A DNA stretch of 64,000 bases from positions 62,001-126,000 of the forward strand of contig NZ_JAHLPZ010000005.1 of the NCBI RefSeq assembly GCF_018918185.1, given 5' to 3'. The DNA is from Eubacterium sp. MSJ-21 (GTDB taxonomy: Bacteria > Bacillota > Clostridia > Lachnospirales > Lachnospiraceae). Positions 44,601 through 52,949 of the stretch are shown one piece after another. The position numbers were made by a program, and so were the translations under genes. Below the pieces are notes generated by a model that saw nothing but the letters and a program-made list of their open reading frames with translations, was not told the DNA's origin and made no database searches. Numbering within the stretch: position 1 is the stretch's first letter; each line of letters opens with the position of its first letter.

Positions 44601-44792
44601 GGCAGGATTAAAGTTGTGTATGACTGTGGAGGCAAGCGGGATCTGATTCCGGGACAGTATGCGGTTACAAAGTACGAACTTGTGGCAGCTGACGGAAGGG
44701 AAGAGATCTGCGAGGGAGCGGTTGTATCCGGAGAAACTGCACAGCGTGTAAGGGATGGAAAAGTTGCAGAAATCCGCGTAACGATCCGGTAA
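41694..44792 (+). CDS. Second large GH94-like enzyme of unknown specificity
   Basis: A 1032-residue cytosolic protein with the phosphorylase-like order: beta-sandwich N-terminus (residues 1-270, [19 protein letters not shown]), then a helical barrel with [23 protein letters not shown] (around 380-405) and [19 protein letters not shown] (around 620). The last motif occupies the place of DWND in GH94 and probably supplies the catalytic Asp. It is larger than the 897-residue neighbour and clearly not a duplicate of it. Activity is unproven. AAAGGG precedes the start. Codon use is as biased as in the first enzyme. Confidence 0.78.
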   Translation: [1032 protein letters not shown]

Positions 44793-44877
44793 AAGAAAGT
44801 GCGTGACAAGAACGCAATAATTATATATAATAAAAAACAATTATGTGATATAAATTTAACTCACAATAAAAAACAGT

Positions 44878-44927
44878 GTCGCATCGGAAATCATTGATTT
44901 GCTTCCGGTGCGACTGTCGTGTTTTTG
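44878..44927 (+). terminator. Terminator after the phosphorylase cluster
   Basis: GTCGCATCGGAA (44878-44889) pairs with TTCCGGTGCGAC (44903-44914), then TGTCGTGTTTTTG. It separates the sugar cluster from the polymer cluster. Confidence 0.75.
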
Positions 44928-44948
44928 AAAATGTCAAAAAGAGGAATT

Positions 44949-46307
44949 ATGTACGCAGAAGAACAAAGAAGAAGAGCGTTGAGTCTGCTCGCAAATTTGA
45001 TTATATGGGTGTTCGAGGCAGTATCGTTTGGCGTAATCTGGTTTGGCGAATATCATAACCCGTTATTTTTCCGTGGGAATTATGTTGTCATTGGATTGTA
45101 TGCAATATTTATTTTTCTAATCACAAAAAGCTTCAATGGCTATAAGCTAAGCTATATGCGTGTGCTGGATCTGTGCCTGTCACACGGACTTGCGATTGTG
45201 ATTGGAGGTGCGGTTGCCTATATTTTTATCTGCATGGTGTCACGTGACTATATGAATGTACTTCCGGTTATCATAATGGTGATCATACAGATCGTATTTG
45301 AGACATTGTGGGTGATTTTAATCCAGCATATTTATATACTGTTATTCCCACCACGGCAGCTAATCGTGATATACGGGAATTATCCGCCGGAGAACTTCCT
45401 GTTCAAAATCAACGCCCGGCGTGACCGGTATCAGATTTGTGAGGTGTTAAATTATCAGCAGGGTATGGAGAAGATTCAGCAGGACGTGTTGGATTTTGAA
45501 GGCGTTGTGCTGTATGATCTTCCCTCGGAAGACAGAAACAATATTTTAAAATATTGCTTTAAACATTCTATCCGGACGTATGTTATTCCGAAGATCACGG
45601 ATATCATAATGAAAGGCTCGGACGATATGCATCTGGTAGATACGCCGGTATTTTTGTCGCGAAATATTGGGTTGCAGGCAGATCAGAGATTTTTCAAGCG
45701 GACAACAGACTTGGTTATCTCAGGAGTCGGAATCTTGATTGCATCTCCGATCATGCTGATTATAGCAATTGCAATCAAGGCGTACGATCATGGCCCGGTA
45801 TTTTACCGGCAGGTGCGTCTGACACGCGGCGGTAAGCCGTTTATGATTTATAAATTCCGAAGCATGCGGATTGATGCAGAGGCAAACGGTGCGCAGCTGG
45901 CGAAGAAAGATGATGACCGTATCACACCGGTAGGAAAGGTGTTACGGAATCTTCATTTGGATGAGCTTCCACAGCTTTTCAACGTGTTTGTCGGTGACAT
46001 GTCGATGGTAGGACCGCGTCCGGAACGACCGGAGATCTTTGAAAAATATGAGGAATCTGTACCTGATTTTGATTTCCGTCTGAAGGTAAAGGCGGGACTG
46101 ACCGGATACGCACAGGTGTATGGAAAATATAACACCACACCAATCGATAAGCTGAAGCTGGATCTGACCTATATACAGGAATATTCTTACCGGTTGGATC
46201 TGAAATTGTTGCTTCTGACTTTCCGTATTGTATTCCGCAAGGAGAGCTCGGAGGGTGTGGATAAGAACCAGCAGACTGCATTAAAGGATAAAAACGAGAA
46301 AGGATAA
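44949..46307 (+). CDS. Polyprenyl-phosphate sugar-phosphate transferase
   Basis: A 452-residue initiating glycosyltransferase. About four N-terminal helices (LLANLIIWVFEAVSFGVIWF and others), a cytosolic middle, one further helix (LVISGVGILIASPIMLIIAIAI) and the catalytic domain with GPVFYRQVRLTRGGKPFMIYKFRSM (in part), HLDELPQLFNVFVGDMSMVGPRPERPEI (in part) and GLTGYAQVYGKYNT. It moves a sugar-phosphate from a nucleotide sugar to undecaprenyl phosphate to begin a surface polymer. AGAGGA sets the start at 44949. It leads the teichoic-acid-type cluster. Confidence 0.92.
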   Translation: MYAEEQRRRALSLLANLIIWVFEAVSFGVIWFGEYHNPLFFRGNYVVIGLYAIFIFLITKSFNGYKLSYMRVLDLCLSHGLAIVIGGAVAYIFICMVSRDYMNVLPVIIMVIIQIVFETLWVILIQHIYILLFPPRQLIVIYGNYPPENFLFKINARRDRYQICEVLNYQQGMEKIQQDVLDFEGVVLYDLPSEDRNNILKYCFKHSIRTYVIPKITDIIMKGSDDMHLVDTPVFLSRNIGLQADQRFFKRTTDLVISGVGILIASPIMLIIAIAIKAYDHGPVFYRQVRLTRGGKPFMIYKFRSMRIDAEANGAQLAKKDDDRITPVGKVLRNLHLDELPQLFNVFVGDMSMVGPRPERPEIFEKYEESVPDFDFRLKVKAGLTGYAQVYGKYNTTPIDKLKLDLTYIQEYSYRLDLKLLLLTFRIVFRKESSEGVDKNQQTALKDKNEKG

Positions 46308-46318
46308 GGGTATCGCAC

Positions 46319-47035
46319 ATGAACGTAGCAGTGATTATTGCCGGAGGCTCCGGACATAGAATGGGACAGGATATCCCAAAACAGTTTATCAATGTATATG
46401 ACAAGCCTGTTTTGATCTATACATTAGAGAGTTTTCAGAGAAATGATCTGATCGATGCAATTGAGGTTGTCTGTATTGACGGCTGGCACAATGTATTATG
46501 GGCATATGCCAAGCAGTTTAATATCACAAAAGTAAAATGGGTGATCTCCGGCGGAAACAGCGCGCAGGAGTCTATTCGAAATGGTGTCTATAATCTGAAG
46601 GATGTCTGTTCTTCGGATGACAATATCATCATTCATGATGGTATCCGTCCGTTGGTAGATGACGAGGTATTGGAGGATGTCATTGCAAAATGTAATGAGT
46701 TTGGAAATGGTGTGACTTCCCTGCCTTACAATGAGCAGATTTTTGTAATCGACGATGAGACATCCACAACGAAATACATTCCACGTGAGACATTGCGCCG
46801 CGTATCAACACCGCAAGCATACAAATTTGATAAACTCGTGTGGGCGTATGAGAAGGCGTTTGCAGAAGAAATCGGAATTTATGGATCTTCTTATACGAAT
46901 ACGATGATGGTAGAGCTTGGTGAACGGTTGTATTTTGCAAAAGGCTCAGACAAGAATATCAAGCTTACGACCAAAGATGATTTAGAAATCTTCAAGGGGT
47001 ATCTGACCGCAGAGAAAGATAAGTGGCTGAAATAG
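46319..47035 (+). CDS. tarI: Polyol-phosphate cytidylyltransferase (TarI/IspD family)
   Basis: A 238-residue nucleotidyltransferase. CTP-binding loop VIIAGGSGHRMGQDIPKQF (residues 5-23), HDGIRPLVDDEV and the C-terminal KLTTKDDLEIFKG. IspD and TarI are close relatives. The setting with TagGH and TagF-type genes favours ribitol-5-phosphate (TarI) over isoprenoid synthesis. GxG-rich loop and length are normal. It overlaps the upstream end region of the epimerase frame, which probably starts at 47047. Confidence 0.82.
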   Translation: MNVAVIIAGGSGHRMGQDIPKQFINVYDKPVLIYTLESFQRNDLIDAIEVVCIDGWHNVLWAYAKQFNITKVKWVISGGNSAQESIRNGVYNLKDVCSSDDNIIIHDGIRPLVDDEVLEDVIAKCNEFGNGVTSLPYNEQIFVIDDETSTTKYIPRETLRRVSTPQAYKFDKLVWAYEKAFAEEIGIYGSSYTNTMMVELGERLYFAKGSDKNIKLTTKDDLEIFKGYLTAEKDKWLK

Positions 47036-47046
47036 GAGATATGAAA

Positions 47047-48114
47047 ATGCATTTATATGACAGTGAACTTTATATGCAGGATGTATGTGCGGTAGCAAGC
47101 ATGCTTCAGGTACAGGAGCTTGCAGATGCATCGGTGCTGATCTCCGGAGGAACCGGCATGATTGGTAGTTTTCTGATCGATGCGCTTTTATATGCAAACA
47201 AGAACTATCAGGCACAGACAGAGATTTATATATTGGGCAGAAATGAGGAGAAAGCGATTGCGCGGTTTGCAGATTATGCGAATTCTCCACAGTTTCATTT
47301 TATTAAACAGGATATCAACGAGAAAGTAGTCGGGAATCCTGCATTGCCGGCGAAGATCGACTATGTGATCCATGCGGCGAGCAACACGCATCCGGTTGCC
47401 TATGCAAGCGATCCAATTGGAACAATCACGGCAAATGTATTTGGTACGCAGTATCTGCTTGACTATGCAAAAGAAGCAGGCTGTAAACGGTTCGTATTTT
47501 TATCTTCTGTTGAGATTTACGGGGAGAACCGTGGCGATACGGATAAGTTTGCAGAGGATTATTTGGGCTATATCGACTGCAATACCATGCGCGCCGGGTA
47601 TCCGGAGAGTAAGCGGACGGGCGAAGCATTGTGTCAGGCATATCGCAAACAAAAGGAGATGGATGTGGTGATTCCACGACTGTCCCGGGTGTATGGTCCA
47701 ACGATGCTGATGAGTGATACAAAGGCGTTATCCCAGTTCATCTTAAAGAGTGTGAAACGGGAAGATATCGTGTTAAAGAGCGAGGGAACACAGGAGTTTT
47801 CGTATGCCTATGTGGCAGACTGTGTCGCAGGCATTCTTGCTGTTATGATGGATGGAAAAGACGGCGAGGCGTACAATATCTGTTCCAAAGATTCGGATGT
47901 GCAGCTTCGGGAAGTGGCGAAGCATCTGGCGGAGCTTGCAGACAGACAGGTCGTGTTTGACTTGCCGGATGCGACGGAGCAGGCTGGCTATTCGAAGGCG
48001 ACCAAGGCAACACTTGACACGACAAAGCTTGAGACAGAAATCGGCTTTGTGCCACAATACGATATGAAGACCGGACTTTCCCACACCGTACAGGTGCTTC
48101 GGGAAATCATGTAG
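47047..48114 (+). CDS. NAD-dependent epimerase/dehydratase
   Basis: A 355-residue extended short-chain dehydrogenase. Cofactor loop VLISGGTGMIGSFLIDALL, HAASNTHPVAYASDP, catalytic Ser/Tyr-Lys region FLSSVEIYGENRG and YPESKRTGEALC (Y-x-x-x-K), then SQFILKSVKREDIVLK. AGGAG puts the start at 47047. A direct neighbour of the TarI-like gene, where many teichoic clusters carry TarJ (an alcohol dehydrogenase). This protein may replace that reductase step or make another sugar nucleotide. Confidence 0.85.
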   Translation: MHLYDSELYMQDVCAVASMLQVQELADASVLISGGTGMIGSFLIDALLYANKNYQAQTEIYILGRNEEKAIARFADYANSPQFHFIKQDINEKVVGNPALPAKIDYVIHAASNTHPVAYASDPIGTITANVFGTQYLLDYAKEAGCKRFVFLSSVEIYGENRGDTDKFAEDYLGYIDCNTMRAGYPESKRTGEALCQAYRKQKEMDVVIPRLSRVYGPTMLMSDTKALSQFILKSVKREDIVLKSEGTQEFSYAYVADCVAGILAVMMDGKDGEAYNICSKDSDVQLREVAKHLAELADRQVVFDLPDATEQAGYSKATKATLDTTKLETEIGFVPQYDMKTGLSHTVQVLREIM

Positions 48115-48132
48115 ACAGGGAATAGGAAAAAT

Positions 48133-48909
48133 ATGGGAACAAAAATCAAGGAGTTTCGTCAGTATAACAATTTATTTACGGAGCTTGTCAGAAAAGGAAT
48201 CAAATTAAAATACAGACGATCCTATCTTGGAATCGTCTGGTCGATGATTGAGCCATTGCTTACAATGATCGTATTGACATTGGTGTTTGGTACACTGCTT
48301 GGACACAAGGAAAAATCATTTCCAGTTTATATTCTGACCGGACGACTGATGTATACGTTATTTTCACAGTCGACAACCTCTGCCTTAAAGTCAATCCGGC
48401 AAAATGAGGCGATGATCAAGAAGGTATATGTTCCAAAATACCTGTATCCGCTTGCGAATATCTGTTTCAATTACATTTTATTTCTGATCTCGCTTGTGGT
48501 GCTTGCGGTTGTGGCACTGGTGTTGGGCGTGTTCCCGACCTGGCGTACGCTGCTTGCTATCGTACCGTTGCTCAACCTGTTTTTACTGTCTATCGGTGTC
48601 GGCATGATACTGGCGACAATCGGCGTGTATTTCCGGGATATGGAATATCTGTGGAACGTTGCACTGATGCTTATCATGTATACCTGTGCGATTTTCTACT
48701 ATCCGAAAAAAATCCTGAACAGTAGTGTCAGCTGGATCCTGAAATTTAATCCGTTGTTCTGCATTATCAACAATTTCCGAAATTGTGTGTTTGGCAGAGC
48801 GATGAGTGCACATATGCTGATCTATTCGTTTACATTTGCGTTTGTCTGCATCATAGTTGGACTTGTTGTGTTTAATAAGAAACAGGATCAGTTTATTCTG
48901 CATCTGTAA
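48133..48909 (+). CDS. tagG: Polymer ABC exporter permease (TagG-like)
   Basis: A 258-residue ABC-2 type permease of the TagG/Wzm kind: LFTELVRKGIKLKYRRSYLGIVWSMIEPLL (in part), FPVYILTGRLMYTLFSQST, then six helices in total and a C-terminal VFNKKQDQFILHL. TATAGG-type ribosome site. It exports lipid-linked polymer with the following ATPase. Confidence 0.93.
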   Translation: MGTKIKEFRQYNNLFTELVRKGIKLKYRRSYLGIVWSMIEPLLTMIVLTLVFGTLLGHKEKSFPVYILTGRLMYTLFSQSTTSALKSIRQNEAMIKKVYVPKYLYPLANICFNYILFLISLVVLAVVALVLGVFPTWRTLLAIVPLLNLFLLSIGVGMILATIGVYFRDMEYLWNVALMLIMYTCAIFYYPKKILNSSVSWILKFNPLFCIINNFRNCVFGRAMSAHMLIYSFTFAFVCIIVGLVVFNKKQDQFILHL

Positions 48910-48927
48910 AGCATGGGAGGCGGTATC

Positions 48928-49677
48928 GTGAGTGAAGAGACAAGAAAAGATGTAATTACATTATCCCATGTAGGCATGGAGTTTCATTTGAACAAAGAAA
49001 AGGTGGACAGCCTGAAGGAATATTTTATCAAGCTTGTGAAGCATGATATTGCATATACGGAGTTCTGGGCACTGAAAGATGTAACTTTTTCTGTGAAGCA
49101 GGGCGATCGCGTTGGCATCCTCGGGTTGAACGGCGCCGGAAAATCGACACTGATGAAAGTGATTGCAGGTGTTTTTAAGCCGACAGAAGGAACGATTGAG
49201 AAAACGGGTGTACTTGCGCCGATGATCGAGCTTGGGGCCGGTTTTGATATGCAGTATACCGGAGCGGAAAATATTTTCCTGTATGGGGCAGTTCTTGGAC
49301 ATTCGCGGAAATTCATGGAAGAGAAATTCGATGAAATCGTCAAATTCTCTGAGCTTGGTAAGTTTATTGATGTTCCACTCAAAAATTATTCTTCTGGTAT
49401 GAAAGCGAGATTGGGATTTTCCATTGCCACTGTGGTACGTCCAGACATTCTGATTTTGGATGAGGTTTTGTCGGTTGGTGATGCGAAATTCCGGAAGAAG
49501 AGTGAGAAGAAGCTGGTGGATATGATGGATACCGGCGTGACAGTACTTTTCGTATCACACAACTTAGATCAGGTAAAACGTATCTGTAATAAGGCAATGA
49601 TTCTGGAACATGGTGAATTAAAAGCATTTGGAGATATCGAGGAGGTAGCTCCAATCTACGAAGAGATGATAAAATAA
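48928..49677 (+). CDS. tagH: Polymer ABC exporter ATPase (TagH-like)
   Basis: A 249-residue ATPase starting at GTG, with GGGAGG 7 bases upstream; the ATG at 48913 overlaps that site. Walker A GLNGAGKSTLM, the family segment VLAPMIELGAGFDMQYTGAENIF, signature NYSSGMKARLGFSIA, Walker B DILILDEVLSVGD, His SHNLDQV. It has no C-terminal carbohydrate-binding domain. Confidence 0.94.
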   Translation: MSEETRKDVITLSHVGMEFHLNKEKVDSLKEYFIKLVKHDIAYTEFWALKDVTFSVKQGDRVGILGLNGAGKSTLMKVIAGVFKPTEGTIEKTGVLAPMIELGAGFDMQYTGAENIFLYGAVLGHSRKFMEEKFDEIVKFSELGKFIDVPLKNYSSGMKARLGFSIATVVRPDILILDEVLSVGDAKFRKKSEKKLVDMMDTGVTVLFVSHNLDQVKRICNKAMILEHGELKAFGDIEEVAPIYEEMIK

Positions 49678-49678
49678 T

Positions 49679-50830
49679 ATGGGATTTTATATCAGACAGA
49701 TTATAAAAATGATGGCACAGCATGTGCTGTTTCCAGTCTATTATTTCTTTTGCTGCCGGAAACCGGTGAGAAACGGTCTGGTTGTGTTTGCGGATGAACA
49801 TAGGACGGCCTGCCCGCCCTCGATGCAGAGATTGCACGATGCGCTGCTTTCCCAGCACAGATTTACGGTAGTGGATGATTTTTTTGACTTGCAGGCAATG
49901 TCTGCGCTTTCCGGGATGCGACGGATGTTTGCATTTATGAAGCTCTACGCACAGGCAGAGTTTGTTATTTTGCAGGATAATTTTCTTCCAGTTTCATCCT
50001 GTCGTAAACGCAAAGAAACGAAAGTGATCCAGCTCTGGCATGGCTGTGGTGCATTTAAGCGGTTTGGCTATGATGCCAAGGATGATATCCCTCGGTTTTA
50101 CAAGGGAAATGTTTACAAGAACTATGATCTTGTGACAGTGAGCAGCCCATATTGCCGCCCGTTTTTTACGTCGGCGATGCGAATTAAACATCCGAAGATT
50201 GTGCGGGCATATGGAAGCAGTTATACGGATTGTTATTTTGATGAAGCATATAAACATGCGATGCGGGAAAAGTTTGAGCGGATTTACGGTGAGAAGGATG
50301 GAAGAACCGTGATCGTATGGGCACCGACGTTCCGGGGCAATGCCAGACAACAAAATGTTGGTGAACGGACAATCGGTGAAACGTGGATTGACCAGCTTGC
50401 AGAAAATCCAGCGTATCTTGTGATAAAAAGTCTGCATCCGCATATGCTGAAACGGGGAGAGTCGCAGCCGATGACAACGGGCGAGCTTCTGTTTTCCGCA
50501 GATATACTGATTACGGATTATTCATCTGTGATGTTTGAATATTTGTTATTGGACCGCCCACTGCTATTGTTTGCGCCTGACTTGGAAGTATACAGGCAGA
50601 CACGTGGATGGTATCTGGACTATGAAGAATTGCCGGGACGTATTGTGACACAGGGAGAGACACTTACGTCTGCTGTGGCAGAGACATTACAGGAGGATCC
50701 GTATAAAAATGAACGAAAAGAATTTGGTGCACGCTATATGAGCCGGTGTGATGGCAATGTGACGAGACGACTGGTGCACTACATGATACATGAGGAGACA
50801 AAGAAAAACGATGTTGAAAAGCTTGTTTAA
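49679..50830 (+). CDS. CDP-glycerol glycerophosphotransferase family protein (TagF/TagB-like), first
   Basis: A 383-residue polyol-phosphate transferase of the TagB/TagF family. Motifs: VIQLWHGCGAFKRFG (near residue 115), IVWAPTFRGN (near 210), VIKSLHPHM (near 250), ILITDYSSVMFEYLLLDRPLLLF (near 275; in part). It adds glycerol- or ribitol-phosphate units from CDP-polyols to a growing polymer. It starts one base after tagH and overlaps the next homologue, so the two are coupled. Confidence 0.9.
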   Translation: MGFYIRQIIKMMAQHVLFPVYYFFCCRKPVRNGLVVFADEHRTACPPSMQRLHDALLSQHRFTVVDDFFDLQAMSALSGMRRMFAFMKLYAQAEFVILQDNFLPVSSCRKRKETKVIQLWHGCGAFKRFGYDAKDDIPRFYKGNVYKNYDLVTVSSPYCRPFFTSAMRIKHPKIVRAYGSSYTDCYFDEAYKHAMREKFERIYGEKDGRTVIVWAPTFRGNARQQNVGERTIGETWIDQLAENPAYLVIKSLHPHMLKRGESQPMTTGELLFSADILITDYSSVMFEYLLLDRPLLLFAPDLEVYRQTRGWYLDYEELPGRIVTQGETLTSAVAETLQEDPYKNERKEFGARYMSRCDGNVTRRLVHYMIHEETKKNDVEKLV

Positions 50831-52076
50831 GAAATTTAAGAAAACAATTGTATTTAAGACGATTCAGAAAACAATTCCATACCGGGCACTTCGAAAGGTT
50901 TATCGTATGTGCAGAAAGCAGATTCGAAAAATCTACCGTTATGAGATGCTGCGGAAGCATTATCCGAAGCTTTATAATAAGTATGCGGCAAGACCGGTCA
51001 ATGAGAAGAAGGTTGTCTTTATTGAGGTGCGGGAGAGCAAGATCAGCGACAGCTTTTCTCTGATGTATAAGAAAGTTCAGGAGGAACACAAATACGAGAT
51101 TCATACACATTTCCTGCGCAGCGGGTTTTCCAAGCGCAAGGATTATCGGCATGCCTGTGAGGCGATGATCACAGATATTGCGGATGCAAAGTATATTTTC
51201 TTAAATGAATCTTCGGACGTGATCGCGGCGCTTCCGATGCGAGAGGAGACAATCGTGACGCAGCTCTGGCATGGCTGTGGTGCTTTCAAGAAGTTTGGTA
51301 TGAGTACCGCAGAACTGATCTTTGGCGATGACCGGAAAACACTGGAAAAATACCCGTATCACGGAAATTATACGTATGTAACAGTCAGTTCCCCGGAGGT
51401 TGTATGGGCATATGAGGAAGCAATGTCCCTGCAGGATAAAAAGGGTGTGGTTGTACCAACCGGTATTTCCCGTTCGGACATTTTCTATGATGAAGATGCG
51501 AAAAAGGCAGCACAGGAAAAACTGCTCTCCGTGGTTCCGCAGGCAAAGGGCAGGAAAGTGATTTTGTATGCCCCGACGTTCCGCGGCAGAGTGGCGCGTG
51601 CAAAGACACCGAACGAACTGGATATTGCAGCGTTTGGTGATGCACTCGGGAAAGATTATGTTTTGTTGTTTAAACTGCATCCGTTTGTGAAGAAACGGAC
51701 AGCGATACCAGAGGGATACGAGGACTTTGCATTTGATCTGACTGATGATATGAGTATTGAGGAACTGCTGTTTGTGGCAGATATCTGTATTTCGGATTAT
51801 TCTTCTCTTGTATTTGAATATTCGCTGTTTGAGAAGCCGATGATCTTCTTTGCGTTTGATCTGGATAATTATTATGACTGGCGCGGATTTTATTATGATT
51901 ACAAGGACTTTGTGCCAGGACCGATTCATACGACAACAGAGGAAATGATCGAGTATATCCAGCATGTGGATGAGCGGTTTGATAAGAAAAAGGTGCAGGA
52001 ATTCCGTCAGAAATTTATGAGTGCATGTGACGGACATGCAACAGAACGTATTATGAAAATGATGTTTGGAGAGTAA
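50811..52076 (+). CDS. CDP-glycerol glycerophosphotransferase family protein (TagF/TagB-like), second
   Basis: A 421-residue homologue of the preceding protein. Very basic amphipathic N-terminus (LKSLFKKFKKTIVFKTIQK) suited to membrane attachment; then TQLWHGCGAFKKFG, LYAPTFRGRV, FKLHPFVKK and CISDYSSLVFEYSLFEKPMIFF (in part). The start is placed at 50811, overlapping the previous gene by 20 bases; an ATG at 50790 is also possible. Two such enzymes in a row usually act as primer and polymerase. Confidence 0.9.
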   Translation: MLKSLFKKFKKTIVFKTIQKTIPYRALRKVYRMCRKQIRKIYRYEMLRKHYPKLYNKYAARPVNEKKVVFIEVRESKISDSFSLMYKKVQEEHKYEIHTHFLRSGFSKRKDYRHACEAMITDIADAKYIFLNESSDVIAALPMREETIVTQLWHGCGAFKKFGMSTAELIFGDDRKTLEKYPYHGNYTYVTVSSPEVVWAYEEAMSLQDKKGVVVPTGISRSDIFYDEDAKKAAQEKLLSVVPQAKGRKVILYAPTFRGRVARAKTPNELDIAAFGDALGKDYVLLFKLHPFVKKRTAIPEGYEDFAFDLTDDMSIEELLFVADICISDYSSLVFEYSLFEKPMIFFAFDLDNYYDWRGFYYDYKDFVPGPIHTTTEEMIEYIQHVDERFDKKKVQEFRQKFMSACDGHATERIMKMMFGE

Positions 52077-52078
52077 GC

Positions 52079-52837
52079 ATGGTTTCGGTGATTATTCCGG
52101 TTTATAATGCAAAACAATTTGTGTGTGAGGCACTTGCTTCGGCGGTGGCACAGATGTATGTACAGGAAGTGCTTCTGATTGATGACTGTTCTACGGATGG
52201 ATCAATGGAAGCAGTGCAGACATGGCTGGATGCACATTCTGCACAGACGGAGGACATTTCTGTCCGTCTGCTGAAAAATCCGGAGAATGTCGGTGTTGCA
52301 GAGACGCGAAACCGGGGTGTGAACGAGGCGGAAGGACGCTATGTGGCATTTCTGGATGCAGATGACCGGTTTGCTGACGGAAAACTGGAAAAGCAGGTGG
52401 AGTTACTGGAACAGACAGGCGCGTGTCTGTGCAACACTGCGCGCGTGCTCATGCGCCCGGATGGAACTCTTACACAGACTGTGATGCATACACCGGAGAA
52501 AATCACGCTTGCAGATCTGGAAAAAACAAATGTGATCAACTGTTCTTCTGTCGTTGCGCGTCGGGAGGCTATGTTACAATTTCCGATGGAGCACAGTGAA
52601 GTACATGAGGATTATCTGACCTGGCTCCGGATGCTGCGGACTTATCCGTTTGCGGTTGGAATCAATGAACCACTGTTGGAATACCGCTTGTCTGAAAATG
52701 GAAAATCCAGAAACAAATGGAAATCTGCCCGTATGACATATCGCACGTATCGGCTGGCAGGGTATTCTGTATGGAAATCATGCAGGATGTTTGGCAGTTA
52801 TATGGTGAATGGTTTGAAAAAGTATGTGAAGTGTTAA
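52079..52837 (+). CDS. Family 2 glycosyltransferase
   Basis: A 252-residue GT-A enzyme: VSVIIPVYNAKQFVCEAL, LLIDDCSTDGS, NRGVNEAEGRYVAFLDADDRF (the DxD equivalent), and HEDYLTWLRML (catalytic ED). It may decorate the teichoic-type polymer. GGAGAG precedes the start; two bases after the preceding gene. Last gene of the polymer cluster. Confidence 0.93.
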   Translation: MVSVIIPVYNAKQFVCEALASAVAQMYVQEVLLIDDCSTDGSMEAVQTWLDAHSAQTEDISVRLLKNPENVGVAETRNRGVNEAEGRYVAFLDADDRFADGKLEKQVELLEQTGACLCNTARVLMRPDGTLTQTVMHTPEKITLADLEKTNVINCSSVVARREAMLQFPMEHSEVHEDYLTWLRMLRTYPFAVGINEPLLEYRLSENGKSRNKWKSARMTYRTYRLAGYSVWKSCRMFGSYMVNGLKKYVKC

Positions 52838-52876
52838 AAATTCACGGTATTTTCAAATTGTTCGGGGAATCAAAGA

Positions 52877-52905
52877 TTGATTTTAAAAGCGAGATGCGAT
52901 ATGAT
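52877..52905 (+). promoter_or_regulatory. Promoter of the membrane-protein/cdaA operon
   Basis: TTGATT (52877-52882), 17 bases, TATGAT (52900-52905), 45 bases before the start at 52950. Confidence 0.65.
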
Positions 52906-52949
52906 AAGAAAGAACGGCTTTGCCGAATAAAGGTTTGAGAGGTATGGAT

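Noticed and set aside
46319-47035. Isoprenoid-pathway IspD as the primary call
   Set aside because: Sequence alone allows it, but the neighbours (TagGH, two TagF-like proteins) favour a polyol-phosphate role; the ambiguity is stated in the entry.
51201-52037. Antisense frame of 278 codons within the second TagF-like gene
   Set aside because: Sense strand has all family motifs; the antisense product has no recognisable features or start signals.
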